Shown here: positions 9,434 through 17,577 of the stretch, piece after piece
How the letters are laid out: every line of letters begins with the position of its first letter
Numbering within the stretch: the stretch's first letter is position 1
Assembly: GCF_013344475.1 (NCBI RefSeq)
Contig: NZ_JABUOU010000007.1
Location: 62,001 to 126,000, forward strand
Direction of reading: 5' to 3'
DNA length: 64,000 nt
DNA from: Martelella limonii
GTDB taxonomy: Bacteria > Pseudomonadota > Alphaproteobacteria > Rhizobiales > Rhizobiaceae
Made by a program: the position numbers and the translations under genes
The notes under the pieces: generated by a model
The model's database searches: none
What the model was told of the DNA's origin: nothing
What the model saw: only the letters and a program-made list of their open reading frames with translations

Positions 9434-10231
9434 TCAAAGAAGATCTGCGCGAAGCGGAATGCCGACAGCCTTGCTGATACCTTCAGCCAGTGCGGGCGTT
9501 GCTGCCAAAACCGGGCCGCCCGCGCGCAAATCGCCGAGCGCCAGATAAGGACAGACGGCCCCGCCCGCCTCGCTGACAATCAGCAGTCCCGGCACGCAGT
9601 CCCAGGAATTCATATGCAGCTCCACATACGCGTCCGACCGGCCATCGGCAACATGGGCAAGCGCCATGGCGCCGGAGCCGAGCCGGCGCACATTGCTGCC
9701 GATCCGCAGAAGCTCGGAAAGCGCATGCAGATAGCGCTCGTTGGAAATCCGGGGCGACCAGCCAAGCTCGATGGACGCGGCGCTGAATGCGGCGGTGTTC
9801 GAAACGCCGAGCTTGCGGCCGTTCAGCGTCGCCCCCTGCCCGCGCCGGGCGCAATAAAAAGCCTCCGTGACAGGATTGTAGATCGCGCCCATTTCCGGAA
9901 CGCCGTCTGCAACAAAGCCGATGGAAATACAGAAATGATCGACGCCGCGGGTGAAATTGGCGGTTCCATCGATCGGGTCCACCACCCACACATTGCCCTC
10001 GACGCTGCCGCCGCCCTCCTCGCCGAAGAAGGAGTCGTCGGGAAACGCCTCGGCGATGGCGCTGCGGATATGCGCCTCCGAAGCGAGATCCGTTTCGGTG
10101 AGGAAATCCTGCGGGCCCTTCATTGCATGGGTGTTGGCGGTGCGCGCATCATATCCCTGCTTCACCAGACGGCCCGCAGAGCGTATGACTTTTTCCAGAA
10201 ACGCAAAGCGCTGATCCATCAGGTCCGACAC
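9434..10231 (-). CDS. Second inositol-monophosphatase-family phosphatase
   Basis: IMPase-superfamily phosphatase, 265 residues. Signatures: GEEGGGS, VWVVDPIDGTANF and the distal SWDCVPGL motif, giving a complete metal site. The start is taken as the GTG at 10231 (VSDLMDQRFAF) because AAAGGAG stands six bases upstream; a longer in-frame extension would run through the operator. It resembles the enzyme at 1307-2116 in layout but differs in most residues, so the two probably act on different phosphates. It heads a two-gene unit with the metallophosphoesterase. A perfect TGCACGCGCGTGCA palindrome lies just upstream. Confidence 0.85.
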   Translation of the reverse strand: MSDLMDQRFAFLEKVIRSAGRLVKQGYDARTANTHAMKGPQDFLTETDLASEAHIRSAIAEAFPDDSFFGEEGGGSVEGNVWVVDPIDGTANFTRGVDHFCISIGFVADGVPEMGAIYNPVTEAFYCARRGQGATLNGRKLGVSNTAAFSAASIELGWSPRISNERYLHALSELLRIGSNVRRLGSGAMALAHVADGRSDAYVELHMNSWDCVPGLLIVSEAGGAVCPYLALGDLRAGGPVLAATPALAEGISKAVGIPLRADLL

Positions 10232-10245
10232 GCCAATCTCCTTTG

Positions 10246-10259
10246 TGCACGCGCGTGCA
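10246..10259 (-). promoter_or_regulatory. Candidate LacI-family operator before the phosphatase/phosphoesterase operon
   Basis: TGCACGCGCGTGCA is a perfect 14-bp palindrome 14 bp before the GTG start. A plausible leftward promoter is TTGCTG, 17 bases, CATATT, with the -10 box touching the palindrome. Same frame as the sites at 6549 and 6626. Confidence 0.6.
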
Positions 10260-10384
10260 ATATGCATAGACCGATGGGTGTCAGCAAGCCGATTTTTTTG
10301 GCCGTGGACCGGCGTCCTGAAGGATAGCGACGCCGTCGCGCTGGAACGCAAGCGACCGTCATCGGGCTAGGACCTTACGTCATG

Positions 10385-11740
10385 TCAGCGCGCAAAGCCC
10401 GGCCTGAACAGAGAGCCGATCGCCACGGTTCCGTCCTCGATCCTGAGGCCGATGCGGCCTTCTGTCTTGCGATAGATTTCGGGATGGGCGGCAAGGAGGC
10501 GCGCCTTTTCGAGATCGTCATAGCCCTGAAGGCCGCCGCCGAAATGGTGGCCGTTGCGCTCGATATCGCGGCAGCCAAGCGTTGCCGCCATCAGCGTATC
10601 CTGCTGCCAGCAGAGCCCCGGCTGGCAGGTGAGGTCTTCCGCGGAAATGAAGAGATTTTCCCCGCGCTCTCTGCCTGCGGATACACGGGCATAGTTGAGC
10701 AGCGCGCGCAGGACGCCCTTGCAGCTCTTGATCGAAGTGCCGGCCCAGCCATGCGCGCGCGCTGTCGCGAAGGCGCCGTCATGGTCGTCGCTCTCGTCGA
10801 TGATCAGCGGCAGACGGGACAGTTCAGGCGCAATCTCCATGGTCAGCGCGGATTCGCGGGCAAAGGGCTGTTCGATGAAGGCGATGGCGGCGCGGAGGGA
10901 GGCAAGCTCACGTTCCGTATGCAATCGCTCGAGAAAGGTAGCGAACCTGTCTGGCTGGTACTGCTCGTTGGCGTCGAGCGTCACGCGGTAGCCTTCCATC
11001 GGCCGGATCAGACCGGCTATGCGGGACAGCCGTTCGATATCGGCGTCCGGATCGCCCTTCAGCTTGATCTTGAAGGCCGAAATGCCGGTGGCGTTGATGA
11101 TTGCCTCAAGGCTCACCGGCTGACCGTCATCCGGCGTGCCGTCAGAGACGTCGCTGCGATAGAGCGGGGCATCGAAGCCGACGGTCTGACGCGGGGCGAT
11201 GGCGGGTTGCGGTGCAAGCGCCGAAAGCGCCTTGGCAATGGCTTCGGGCGCGATATCGAAGGCTTCCAGTTCGCAGACGCCGAACAGATCCTGCCGGGCA
11301 GCCTGCGGAAAATTCAGGCCGCTTGCAAAGCAGAGCGCATCGATCAGCGCCATCTCGACAAGTGCCGGGCCGAAATGGGCGGCAAGACGCGGCGTTCCCT
11401 CCGGCATGGCGGCCTCGACCTCCCGGCGCATGCGGGTGGTGGCTGCCGCTATCGTCTCGCCGGAGATCGCCTGCGCCGACGCGAGCGCGCATTCCACGGA
11501 AAGCTTCAGATCGGCGACCGTTTCGGCATTGCTACGGCTTGCGCGCTTGTCGAACCAGCGCGGCACCAGAAGCTGCGCCGAGCGCCCCTCCACGCGCGCT
11601 CCATCCACAAGGATCGACAGCGTCACGAACGCCTGATCCGTTTGCGTGACCACCGTATTGCCGAAGTGGAACGGAAGACGGAATTGCACCGGGCTCAGGC
11701 GAAACGAGATCCTCTCCAGCGTGACGGGCATTGCTCTCAC
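10385..11740 (-). CDS. Enolase-superfamily enzyme (mandelate racemase/muconate lactonising-like)
   Basis: Probable acid-sugar dehydratase or epimerase, 451 residues. In the TIM-barrel domain I see FKIKLKG (KxK, catalytic base), TLDANEQY (metal Asp), IEQPF (metal Glu), IIDESDD (metal Asp/Glu) and SIKSCKG (second Lys), the usual order of a MR/MLE-type active site. The start is a GTG at 11740 that overlaps the stop of the upstream gene (GTGA) with AAGGGGG five bases before it. Last gene of the tctC-tctB-tctA-tetR-TIM-barrel operon. With a carboxylate transporter in front, a sugar-acid or related carboxylate is the likely substrate; the exact reaction cannot be read from the sequence. Confidence 0.8.
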   Translation of the reverse strand: MRAMPVTLERISFRLSPVQFRLPFHFGNTVVTQTDQAFVTLSILVDGARVEGRSAQLLVPRWFDKRASRSNAETVADLKLSVECALASAQAISGETIAAATTRMRREVEAAMPEGTPRLAAHFGPALVEMALIDALCFASGLNFPQAARQDLFGVCELEAFDIAPEAIAKALSALAPQPAIAPRQTVGFDAPLYRSDVSDGTPDDGQPVSLEAIINATGISAFKIKLKGDPDADIERLSRIAGLIRPMEGYRVTLDANEQYQPDRFATFLERLHTERELASLRAAIAFIEQPFARESALTMEIAPELSRLPLIIDESDDHDGAFATARAHGWAGTSIKSCKGVLRALLNYARVSAGRERGENLFISAEDLTCQPGLCWQQDTLMAATLGCRDIERNGHHFGGGLQGYDDLEKARLLAAHPEIYRKTEGRIGLRIEDGTVAIGSLFRPGFAR

Positions 11741-12579
11741 GGCGTCCCCCTTTCGAAGGTCTGCAGATGGGCCTTGACGGTGGCGGCGGCAATCGCAAGC
11801 GTCGTCTGCGCGTTCACGCATGTGGTGAACGGCTCGACAGAGAGATCGCCGTCATAGCCGGTCTCGACGATGGCGGCGATGATGGCCGAAAAATCATCAT
11901 GCCCGGTGCCCGGCGCGCCGCGATTGCTGTCGTTGAGATGGACATGGGCGATGCGGCCGGTCGGCAGCCATCGCCGCGCAAGGTCCGGCACGCTGTCTTC
12001 TTCGGCAAGCGCGGCCGACGAGCAGTCCAGCATGGTGCGGAAATGATCGGAGCCGATCATGTCGACCAGTTCCTGAGCCTCATCGAGCGTGTTTATGAAG
12101 GGCGTCTGGTCTGACGAAAGCGGCTCAATGGCATAGACGAGACCGTGCCTTGCCGCAGCGTCCGCCACATTGCGGAACAGCGCTGCGACATGCACCAGGG
12201 TGTCCTGCGCGCTCATGCCGGCAAGCGGCGCTCTTTGTCTGGGCGAGCCATGCACCAGAACGCGCCCGCCAAGCTCGGCGCAGATCTCGACAAGCCGCAG
12301 CAAATAGACCTCGGTTTCACGGCTGCGGGACGGATCGGTGATTGAAAGCGACGGAGCATCGGAAAGCAGCCAGTGCAGACCTGCAATCTCGAGACCGTTC
12401 CAGCGCGCGATCTCGCGCAGCTTGTGGATCTCGGCCATCGACACCGTCATCGGGTTGCCGGGCAGGCATTCCACGGCCAGTTCGAGCGCCTGGTAGCCGA
12501 CGGCCTTTGCAAACCGGCACTGATCCTCGAATGCAAAACCCTCGCGATGCAGAAGTTCGGTGCAACAGGTGAGGCGCAT
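11737..12579 (-). CDS. Sugar phosphate isomerase/epimerase-like TIM-barrel protein
   Basis: Member of the xylose-isomerase-like (AP endonuclease 2) TIM-barrel family, 280 residues. Metal ligands are placed as in the family: Glu in AIEPLS, Asp in MLDCSSA, His in HVHLNDSN and Glu in SVEPF. The GTGHDDF loop also fits. The start at 12579 (MRLTCCTELL) follows the tetR stop by five bases. It overlaps the enolase-superfamily gene by four bases. It probably isomerises or epimerises an intermediate in the same pathway. These proteins are hard to assign to a substrate. Confidence 0.8.
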   Translation of the reverse strand: MRLTCCTELLHREGFAFEDQCRFAKAVGYQALELAVECLPGNPMTVSMAEIHKLREIARWNGLEIAGLHWLLSDAPSLSITDPSRSRETEVYLLRLVEICAELGGRVLVHGSPRQRAPLAGMSAQDTLVHVAALFRNVADAAARHGLVYAIEPLSSDQTPFINTLDEAQELVDMIGSDHFRTMLDCSSAALAEEDSVPDLARRWLPTGRIAHVHLNDSNRGAPGTGHDDFSAIIAAIVETGYDGDLSVEPFTTCVNAQTTLAIAAATVKAHLQTFERGTP

Positions 12580-12584
12580 GTCGC

Positions 12585-13235
12585 CTATCCCTTTTGCTTG
12601 AGCCAACCGACGACGGCTTCCGTCGCGCGGCGGGCATGGGCGTTCAGCGCCTCTTCGGTCGCCTCGAAGCCGAAGACTTCGGCAAGCGTGTAGCGATTGG
12701 AAACCGGGAAATAGCAGAGCGATGCGATCAGGAGATAGACCTCGACCGGCTCCGCCCGGCGTTGAAATACGCCCTCCTCTGCACCGCGCTTCAAGACGTC
12801 GGAAAGCTTCACCAGAAGCTTGGACTGGATCTCGCGCCTGTCCCCGATCGCGCCGACAGAGGAGCCCTGACGGAGGTTTTCGGTGTTCAGCATGGTGATG
12901 AACCATGGTTTGGTGCGGAAGTGGGTCATGGTGAACATCACCAGCGCCGCAATCGCCTCTTCGGGCGTCAGCGCATCAAGCGCCAGCTCCTCCTCGCCCG
13001 CGCGGATCTGCACATAGGCCTCGCGCAGCGCGGCCTTGTACAGCTCGTCCTTGTCGCCGAAATAATCGTAGAGAAGCGGCTTCGAAAGCCCCGCCTGTTC
13101 GGCGATGCGATCCACCCGCGCACCGTCATAGCCGACGGAGGAGAACTCATCGAGAGCAGCCTGAAGGATGGCGGCGCGCGATGCTTCGGCATCGCGGATG
13201 CCCCGTCTCGGTTTCACTGCTGCCCCTTTCGCCAT
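12585..13235 (-). CDS. TetR-family transcriptional regulator
   Basis: Repressor of 216 residues with an N-terminal TetR helix-turn-helix (AILQAALDEFSSVGYDGARVDRIAEQAGLSK region, followed by LLYDYFGDKDELY, residues about 22-66) and an all-helical ligand-binding part. It is embedded in the transporter/enzyme operon, two bases after tctA and five before the TIM-barrel gene. GGGGAG five bases upstream supports the ATG. Candidate operators with a CCTAC...TAGTA core lie in front of tctC and in front of the oxidoreductase operon at 19892, so it is the natural candidate to control both. Confidence 0.9.
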   Translation of the reverse strand: MAKGAAVKPRRGIRDAEASRAAILQAALDEFSSVGYDGARVDRIAEQAGLSKPLLYDYFGDKDELYKAALREAYVQIRAGEEELALDALTPEEAIAALVMFTMTHFRTKPWFITMLNTENLRQGSSVGAIGDRREIQSKLLVKLSDVLKRGAEEGVFQRRAEPVEVYLLIASLCYFPVSNRYTLAEVFGFEATEEALNAHARRATEAVVGWLKQKG

Positions 13236-13237
13236 GT

Positions 13238-14776
13238 CTACTCCCCGTTTGTGGACGTGCCATCTCTGTTAGCATTCGGCCGTCTGAACTGGAATAGCCT
13301 GCGCACCGGCGGGATCGAAAACAGGATCACCAGGGCGATCACAACGGCAAAGGCTGCGGAAACCGGCCGTGTGAAGAAGGCGGAGACATCGCCGTTGGAA
13401 AGGATCAGACCACGACGCAGGCTCTTGTCGAGCAGGCTGCCGAGGATGATGCCCAGCACCAGCGGCGCCATCGGATAGTTGAGCCGGCGCAGCACATAGC
13501 CGACAACGCCGAAGGCGAACATGACCCAGATATCGAAGATGCGCTGCGACAACGCGTATGGGCCGATGACGCAGAGCGTGAACACCATCGGCATCAGGAT
13601 CGTGCGCGGCACCTTCAGCACCCGCACGAACAGCGGCGTCAGCGCCATGCCGAACACGCCCATGGCAATGGTAGCCAGGATCAGCATCACGGCGATGGTA
13701 TAGATCATCTCCGGCTGATCGAACATGATCATCGGGCCGGGGCGCACGCCGTGGAGGAAAAGGGCTGCAATCAGGACGGCGGCGGAAGCAGAGCCCGGAA
13801 TGCCGAGCGTCAGCGTCGGGATCAGCGAGCCGGGAACGACGGCGGAGTTGCCGGTTTCTGCTGCAATCAACCCCTCCTGGCTGCCCTTGCCGAATTCATC
13901 ACGCTCCTTGGAGTGACGCTTGGCCGCCGCATAGGAGCCCCAGGCGCCGATATCCTCGCCGACGCCCGGAATGATGCCCACCAGCGTCCCGATAATGCCG
14001 GATTCGAGCACGGTGCGCTTGTAGCGCCAGACCGAGGACAGCAGTTCCGAGACTGGCGCCTTGACCGATTTCTCGTTGGCCATCTGGGCGGCCGGCATGG
14101 TCATCGCAAACAGCACCTCTGCAAAGCCGAAGGCGCCGACCATGGCCGGGATAAGGTCGATCCCGCCATTCATCTGCTGGATGTCGAAGTTGAAGCGCAC
14201 GTAGGAATGAATGCCTTCCGAGCCGATCATGGCGATCGAAAGCCCGATCAGGCCGGCCATGTAGCCCTTCAGCGGTTCGCCGCCATGAGTCAGCTGACCG
14301 GAAATGATGATGCCGAAGAGCGCCAGCCAGAAGAACTCGTAGGATCCGAAGCCGAAGGCCGCTTCCGCAAGCGGCGGGGCGATCAGGATCAGCATGGCGA
14401 TCCCGACAAGCGTGCCGAGCATCGAGCCGAGCGTCGCGATCGCCATGGCGAGGCTGCCCTTGCCCTTGCGGACGAGAGGAAACCCGTCGAGCGCCGTTGC
14501 GGCGCTTGCGGGCGTTCCCGGGATGTTGAGCAGGATGGCGCTGCGCGACCCGCCATAGATTGCACCGACATACATGCAGATCAGCACCAGAATGGCGGCG
14601 TCGCGATCGAGCGAATAGGTCAGCGTGGTCAGAAGCGCCACGCCCATGGTGGCCGTCAGCCCCGGCAGCGCGCCGACGAAGATGCCGAGCAGCGTCGCCC
14701 ATGCGACATTAAAGAGCATGACCGGCGTGGTGAGATTGGCAAAGGCGGAGCCGAGTGCATCGAGAACGGTGGTCAT
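13238..14776 (-). CDS. tctA: Tripartite tricarboxylate transporter, large permease TctA
   Basis: Inner-membrane permease of the TTT family, 512 residues with about twelve membrane segments. Diagnostic TctA stretches include GALPGLTATMGVALL near residue 38, YGGSRSAILLNIPGTPASAAT near residue 75 and GIIPGVGEDIGAW near residue 265. Such systems import carboxylates with cation gradients together with a TctC-type binding protein. It overlaps tctB by four bases (ATGA). Confidence 0.93.
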   Translation of the reverse strand: MTTVLDALGSAFANLTTPVMLFNVAWATLLGIFVGALPGLTATMGVALLTTLTYSLDRDAAILVLICMYVGAIYGGSRSAILLNIPGTPASAATALDGFPLVRKGKGSLAMAIATLGSMLGTLVGIAMLILIAPPLAEAAFGFGSYEFFWLALFGIIISGQLTHGGEPLKGYMAGLIGLSIAMIGSEGIHSYVRFNFDIQQMNGGIDLIPAMVGAFGFAEVLFAMTMPAAQMANEKSVKAPVSELLSSVWRYKRTVLESGIIGTLVGIIPGVGEDIGAWGSYAAAKRHSKERDEFGKGSQEGLIAAETGNSAVVPGSLIPTLTLGIPGSASAAVLIAALFLHGVRPGPMIMFDQPEMIYTIAVMLILATIAMGVFGMALTPLFVRVLKVPRTILMPMVFTLCVIGPYALSQRIFDIWVMFAFGVVGYVLRRLNYPMAPLVLGIILGSLLDKSLRRGLILSNGDVSAFFTRPVSAAFAVVIALVILFSIPPVRRLFQFRRPNANRDGTSTNGE

Positions 14777-15273
14777 GGCAGGCGCACCAGAAACAGGTCT
14801 TCAAAGAGGTAGGATATCGCGCCGCCGAAAACGACGGCGATGATCACCGCGCGGGCGGTGGTAATCGCCATCGCGCGCCGCGTCATGTCCCGGTGAAGTT
14901 CGAAAATCATGATGAAGCAGGCGACGAACAGGCTGCTCGCCACCCAGAAATGGATACGCCCGACGAGGAACAGGGCATAGACCGCGCAGAGAGCGATCAG
15001 GCCGAGAAGGCGCCCGAGTTCCGTGCGATCGATCGCGCCCGAAGGCCGGTTGTCATCCGCGCCGAGACGCGCCTGATACAGACCGTAGAGCTGGAAGATT
15101 GCGACAAGCGTGATCGCAAAGCCCAGAAACATCGGCAGCAGACCGGGAATACTGGCCGGATGGATGTGACGAACCTCAAGACGGTCCATCGTGTAGCCGC
15201 CGACGAACTGGGCAATACCCACCGCCAGAAGGATCGTCGTGACCACAAGATCGAGAGATCGCAACTTCAACAT
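14773..15273 (-). CDS. tctB: Tripartite tricarboxylate transporter, small membrane subunit TctB
   Basis: Small membrane subunit of the TTT importer, 166 residues with four hydrophobic segments, as expected for TctB. GGAGG lies five bases before the ATG. It is separated from tctC by 276 bp that contain two strong hairpins, and overlaps tctA by four bases. Confidence 0.88.
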   Translation of the reverse strand: MLKLRSLDLVVTTILLAVGIAQFVGGYTMDRLEVRHIHPASIPGLLPMFLGFAITLVAIFQLYGLYQARLGADDNRPSGAIDRTELGRLLGLIALCAVYALFLVGRIHFWVASSLFVACFIMIFELHRDMTRRAMAITTARAVIIAVVFGGAISYLFEDLFLVRLP

Positions 15274-15377
15274 GCTGCCTCCGAGGTGATTGGATGGGAC
15301 GGCGACTATGCCGCCGCCCCGGTTTGGTGTGTCATGTCACGGCGCAGGAATGGCCTTGCCGCATTTTCAGGACGTGG

Positions 15378-15405
15378 TTCCGGCTCCCTTCCGAAGGAGC
15401 CGGAA
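15378..15405 (-). repeat. Hairpin in the tctC-tctB gap
   Basis: TTCCGGCTCC and GGAGCCGGAA form a perfect ten-pair stem with an eight-base loop. It has no T-run, so it is more likely an RNA-stabilising or attenuating element than a full terminator. Confidence 0.55.
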
Positions 15406-15511
15406 ACGCGCCGCACAGCCCCCCAAATTCTCGCCCCGGAGGGGAGAGAAAGTTGGGGGCAAGATCCACGGCAGCATTCATTCAGCACGCTTCGCCACGA
15501 AGAAAGCCGGC

Positions 15512-15539
15512 GGCCGGCACGCTTCAAAACGTGCCGGCC
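15512..15539 (-). repeat. Hairpin directly after tctC
   Basis: GGCCGGCACG and CGTGCCGGCC form a perfect ten-pair GC-rich stem with an eight-base loop, starting about ten bases after the tctC stop. Likely a 3' stabiliser or attenuator that raises tctC mRNA relative to tctBA. Confidence 0.6.
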
Positions 15540-15549
15540 AGCCAGTCCC

Positions 15550-16560
15550 TTATTCCTTGCAGGTCAGGCCGACTTCGGACGGATCCTTGACGGCTTCGCC
15601 GCGCGCTTTCATGGCGCAGGCTTCGTTCGTTGCCACCGGAATGGCGCGGGCGCGGGCTTCGTCGCCGTAGCTCGGTGCAAAGCTTGCCCCGCGCTGGAGC
15701 GCATACGACTTCAGCTCCTCGGAGTTCATCACCTTGTCAGCCCAGACCTGGTCGACCGTGTCATAGACTTCCTGCGGCGCACCCTTCGGAATGAAGACGC
15801 CGAAATAATCAGGCGCGACCTCGATATCGAGCCATTCCGTTACCGGCGGAATCGGATCGATGCCTTCGATTTCGAGCGGCGTATCCGAAAGCACTGCCAG
15901 CGGGCGAAGCCTTCCGGCCTTGATCATTTCCGTCTGTTCGACGGCGAGCTGAGTGGTCATGTCGACCTCGCCGGAAGCGGCTGCGATGACGGCAGGATTG
16001 CCGCCGTCATAGGCCACCATGCGCGCGGTCATGTTGCCGCCGACCGCATCGTTCAGCGTTGCAAGCGCCGTGCCGCCGGAAGAGGTGACGCCTGCCGTGC
16101 CGACCGTGACATTGCCGGTCTTCATCGCTTCCAGAAGTTCACCGAAATCCTTGTAAGGCGAATCGGCGTTGACCGAGATCAGCGGCGCGTTGGCGACATG
16201 GAGATAGATGCGATAGTCGTCGATATTGCTCTCTTCGAGCAGGCCCGAAACCGCGTAGGTCGCGTTGTTGGCAATCGCGTTAGCGGTCCAGGTATAGCCG
16301 TCATGCGGCGCATCCATCGCCGCCTTGGTGCCGATCGAGCCGGAGGCGCCGGGCTGATTGACGACAACGACTTCGGTGTCGAGTGCCTCGGCCAGGATCG
16401 GCGCGACGACGCGGGTCACCTGGTCGGTCGAGCCGCCGGCAGACCACGGCACGATGATGTTGATCGGGCGATCCGGCTGCCAGGTTTCGGCCGATGCCGC
16501 GCCGGTGGCGATGATGGCGAATGTGGCCGCGGAAACGGCCAGTTTCGAAAACATGGACAT
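15550..16560 (-). CDS. tctC: Tripartite tricarboxylate transporter substrate-binding protein TctC (Bug family)
   Basis: Periplasmic binding protein of 336 residues. A signal peptide (MSMFSKLAVSA...GAASAE) is followed by family motifs PINIIVPWSAGGSTDQVTR and VVVNQPGASGSIGTK. GGAGG stands eight bases before the ATG. First gene of the operon that runs through tctB, tctA, tetR, a TIM-barrel gene and an enolase-superfamily gene down to 10385. The transported compound is probably a carboxylate, perhaps a sugar acid given the enzymes that follow. Its promoter carries a CTACTA(N2)TAGTAG palindrome. Confidence 0.92.
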   Translation of the reverse strand: MSMFSKLAVSAATFAIIATGAASAETWQPDRPINIIVPWSAGGSTDQVTRVVAPILAEALDTEVVVVNQPGASGSIGTKAAMDAPHDGYTWTANAIANNATYAVSGLLEESNIDDYRIYLHVANAPLISVNADSPYKDFGELLEAMKTGNVTVGTAGVTSSGGTALATLNDAVGGNMTARMVAYDGGNPAVIAAASGEVDMTTQLAVEQTEMIKAGRLRPLAVLSDTPLEIEGIDPIPPVTEWLDIEVAPDYFGVFIPKGAPQEVYDTVDQVWADKVMNSEELKSYALQRGASFAPSYGDEARARAIPVATNEACAMKARGEAVKDPSEVGLTCKE

Positions 16561-16576
16561 GATAGTCTCCTCCCTT

Positions 16577-16594
16577 GACTACTAAATAGTAGGT
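16577..16594 (-). promoter_or_regulatory. Candidate TetR operator before tctC
   Basis: On the minus strand ACCTACTATTTAGTAGTC contains the perfect inverted repeat CTACTA(TT)TAGTAG (16579-16592). A TTGACA box lies about 17 to 20 bases upstream, so the palindrome falls over the -10 region. It agrees at 14 of 18 positions with 19921-19938. Confidence 0.6.
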
Positions 16595-16744
16595 TACGAG
16601 CACATGACCTCCTGTCAAGTGCTTGCGCTGCGCAGTTTCCGGCCGGATCAGAGAAACACTCCTCTCGCGTTTCTCCTCACCGCAGCCACCTGCCCGCGCC
16701 GCAGGCAATCTTCCATTCGTCCGGGCGAATGCCGCCCGGGTCTT

Positions 16745-17572
16745 TCAGCAGACGCTTCCCGCCCGCTCGATGATGACGCGCATCACCTCGTCCGGATCGC
16801 GCTTCCACCAGTTCTCCTGAGAGAATATCTCGACCTCGTTGAGCCCAGAAAAGCCCTCCGCTTCCACGGCGCCGCGCAGGCCGGCAATGTCGATGACGCC
16901 GTCGCCCATCATGCCGCGATCGTTCAGCATGTCGGTGGTCGGCACCAGCCAGTCGCAGAGGTGGAACGCCATCAGGCGTTTCTTTCCGGCGCGGGCAATT
17001 TGGTCCCTGACCTCCGGGTCCCACCAGATGTGATAGACGTCGGCTGCAACGCCGATGCCATCGCCGAGACGGTCGCAGATATCGAGCGCCTGGCGCATGG
17101 TGTTCACCGCCGCCCGGTCCGCCGCATACATCGGATGCAGCGGCTCGATGGCGATCTTCATGTCGACAGTGCGGGCATAGTCGAGGGTCTTCGCGAGACC
17201 TTCCTCGATCATTGCACGGGCGCTTTCGAGATCGCGCGAACCCGGCGCAAGGCCGCCAACGACCATGACGAGGCATTCAGCCCCGATGGTGACGGCCTCG
17301 TCAACGGCGCGGCGATTGTCGTCGAGCACATTCTGCGTCAGCGCGCCTTCCGCGGTGAACCAGCCGCCGCGGCAAAGGCCCGAGACGGCTAGCCCGGCTT
17401 CCCGGATCTGACGCGCTGCCTTTTCAGGACCAAGCGCCTGCAACTGATCGCGCCAGGGCGCGATCCCGCCGAAGCCGTGGCGGGCGCAGCCCTCGATCGC
17501 CTGATCCAGCTTCCACTGGGCGCGGGTGGTGGCCGTGTTGAGCGACAGCCTTTCGGGTGTGATCGCCGCCAT
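16745..17572 (-). CDS. Sugar phosphate isomerase/epimerase-like TIM-barrel protein
   Basis: Xylose-isomerase-like TIM-barrel protein, 275 residues. Metal site residues: Glu in IAIEPLHP, Asp and His in VAADVYHIWWD, His in AFHLCDW and Glu in NEVEIFS. It is only distantly similar to the protein at 11737. It is the last gene of the oxidoreductase / DUF993 / isomerase unit, five bases after the DUF993 stop. This trio recurs in sugar and polyol oxidation clusters of soil bacteria as far as I recall; the chemistry here is not known. Confidence 0.8.
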   Translation of the reverse strand: MAAITPERLSLNTATTRAQWKLDQAIEGCARHGFGGIAPWRDQLQALGPEKAARQIREAGLAVSGLCRGGWFTAEGALTQNVLDDNRRAVDEAVTIGAECLVMVVGGLAPGSRDLESARAMIEEGLAKTLDYARTVDMKIAIEPLHPMYAADRAAVNTMRQALDICDRLGDGIGVAADVYHIWWDPEVRDQIARAGKKRLMAFHLCDWLVPTTDMLNDRGMMGDGVIDIAGLRGAVEAEGFSGLNEVEIFSQENWWKRDPDEVMRVIIERAGSVC

Positions 17573-17577
17573 GCCGC

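Noticed and set aside
11737-12906. N-terminally extended form of the TIM-barrel protein running into tetR
   Set aside because: The extra residues are arginine- and glycine-rich out-of-frame tetR sequence; the ATG at 12579 gives a family-length protein.
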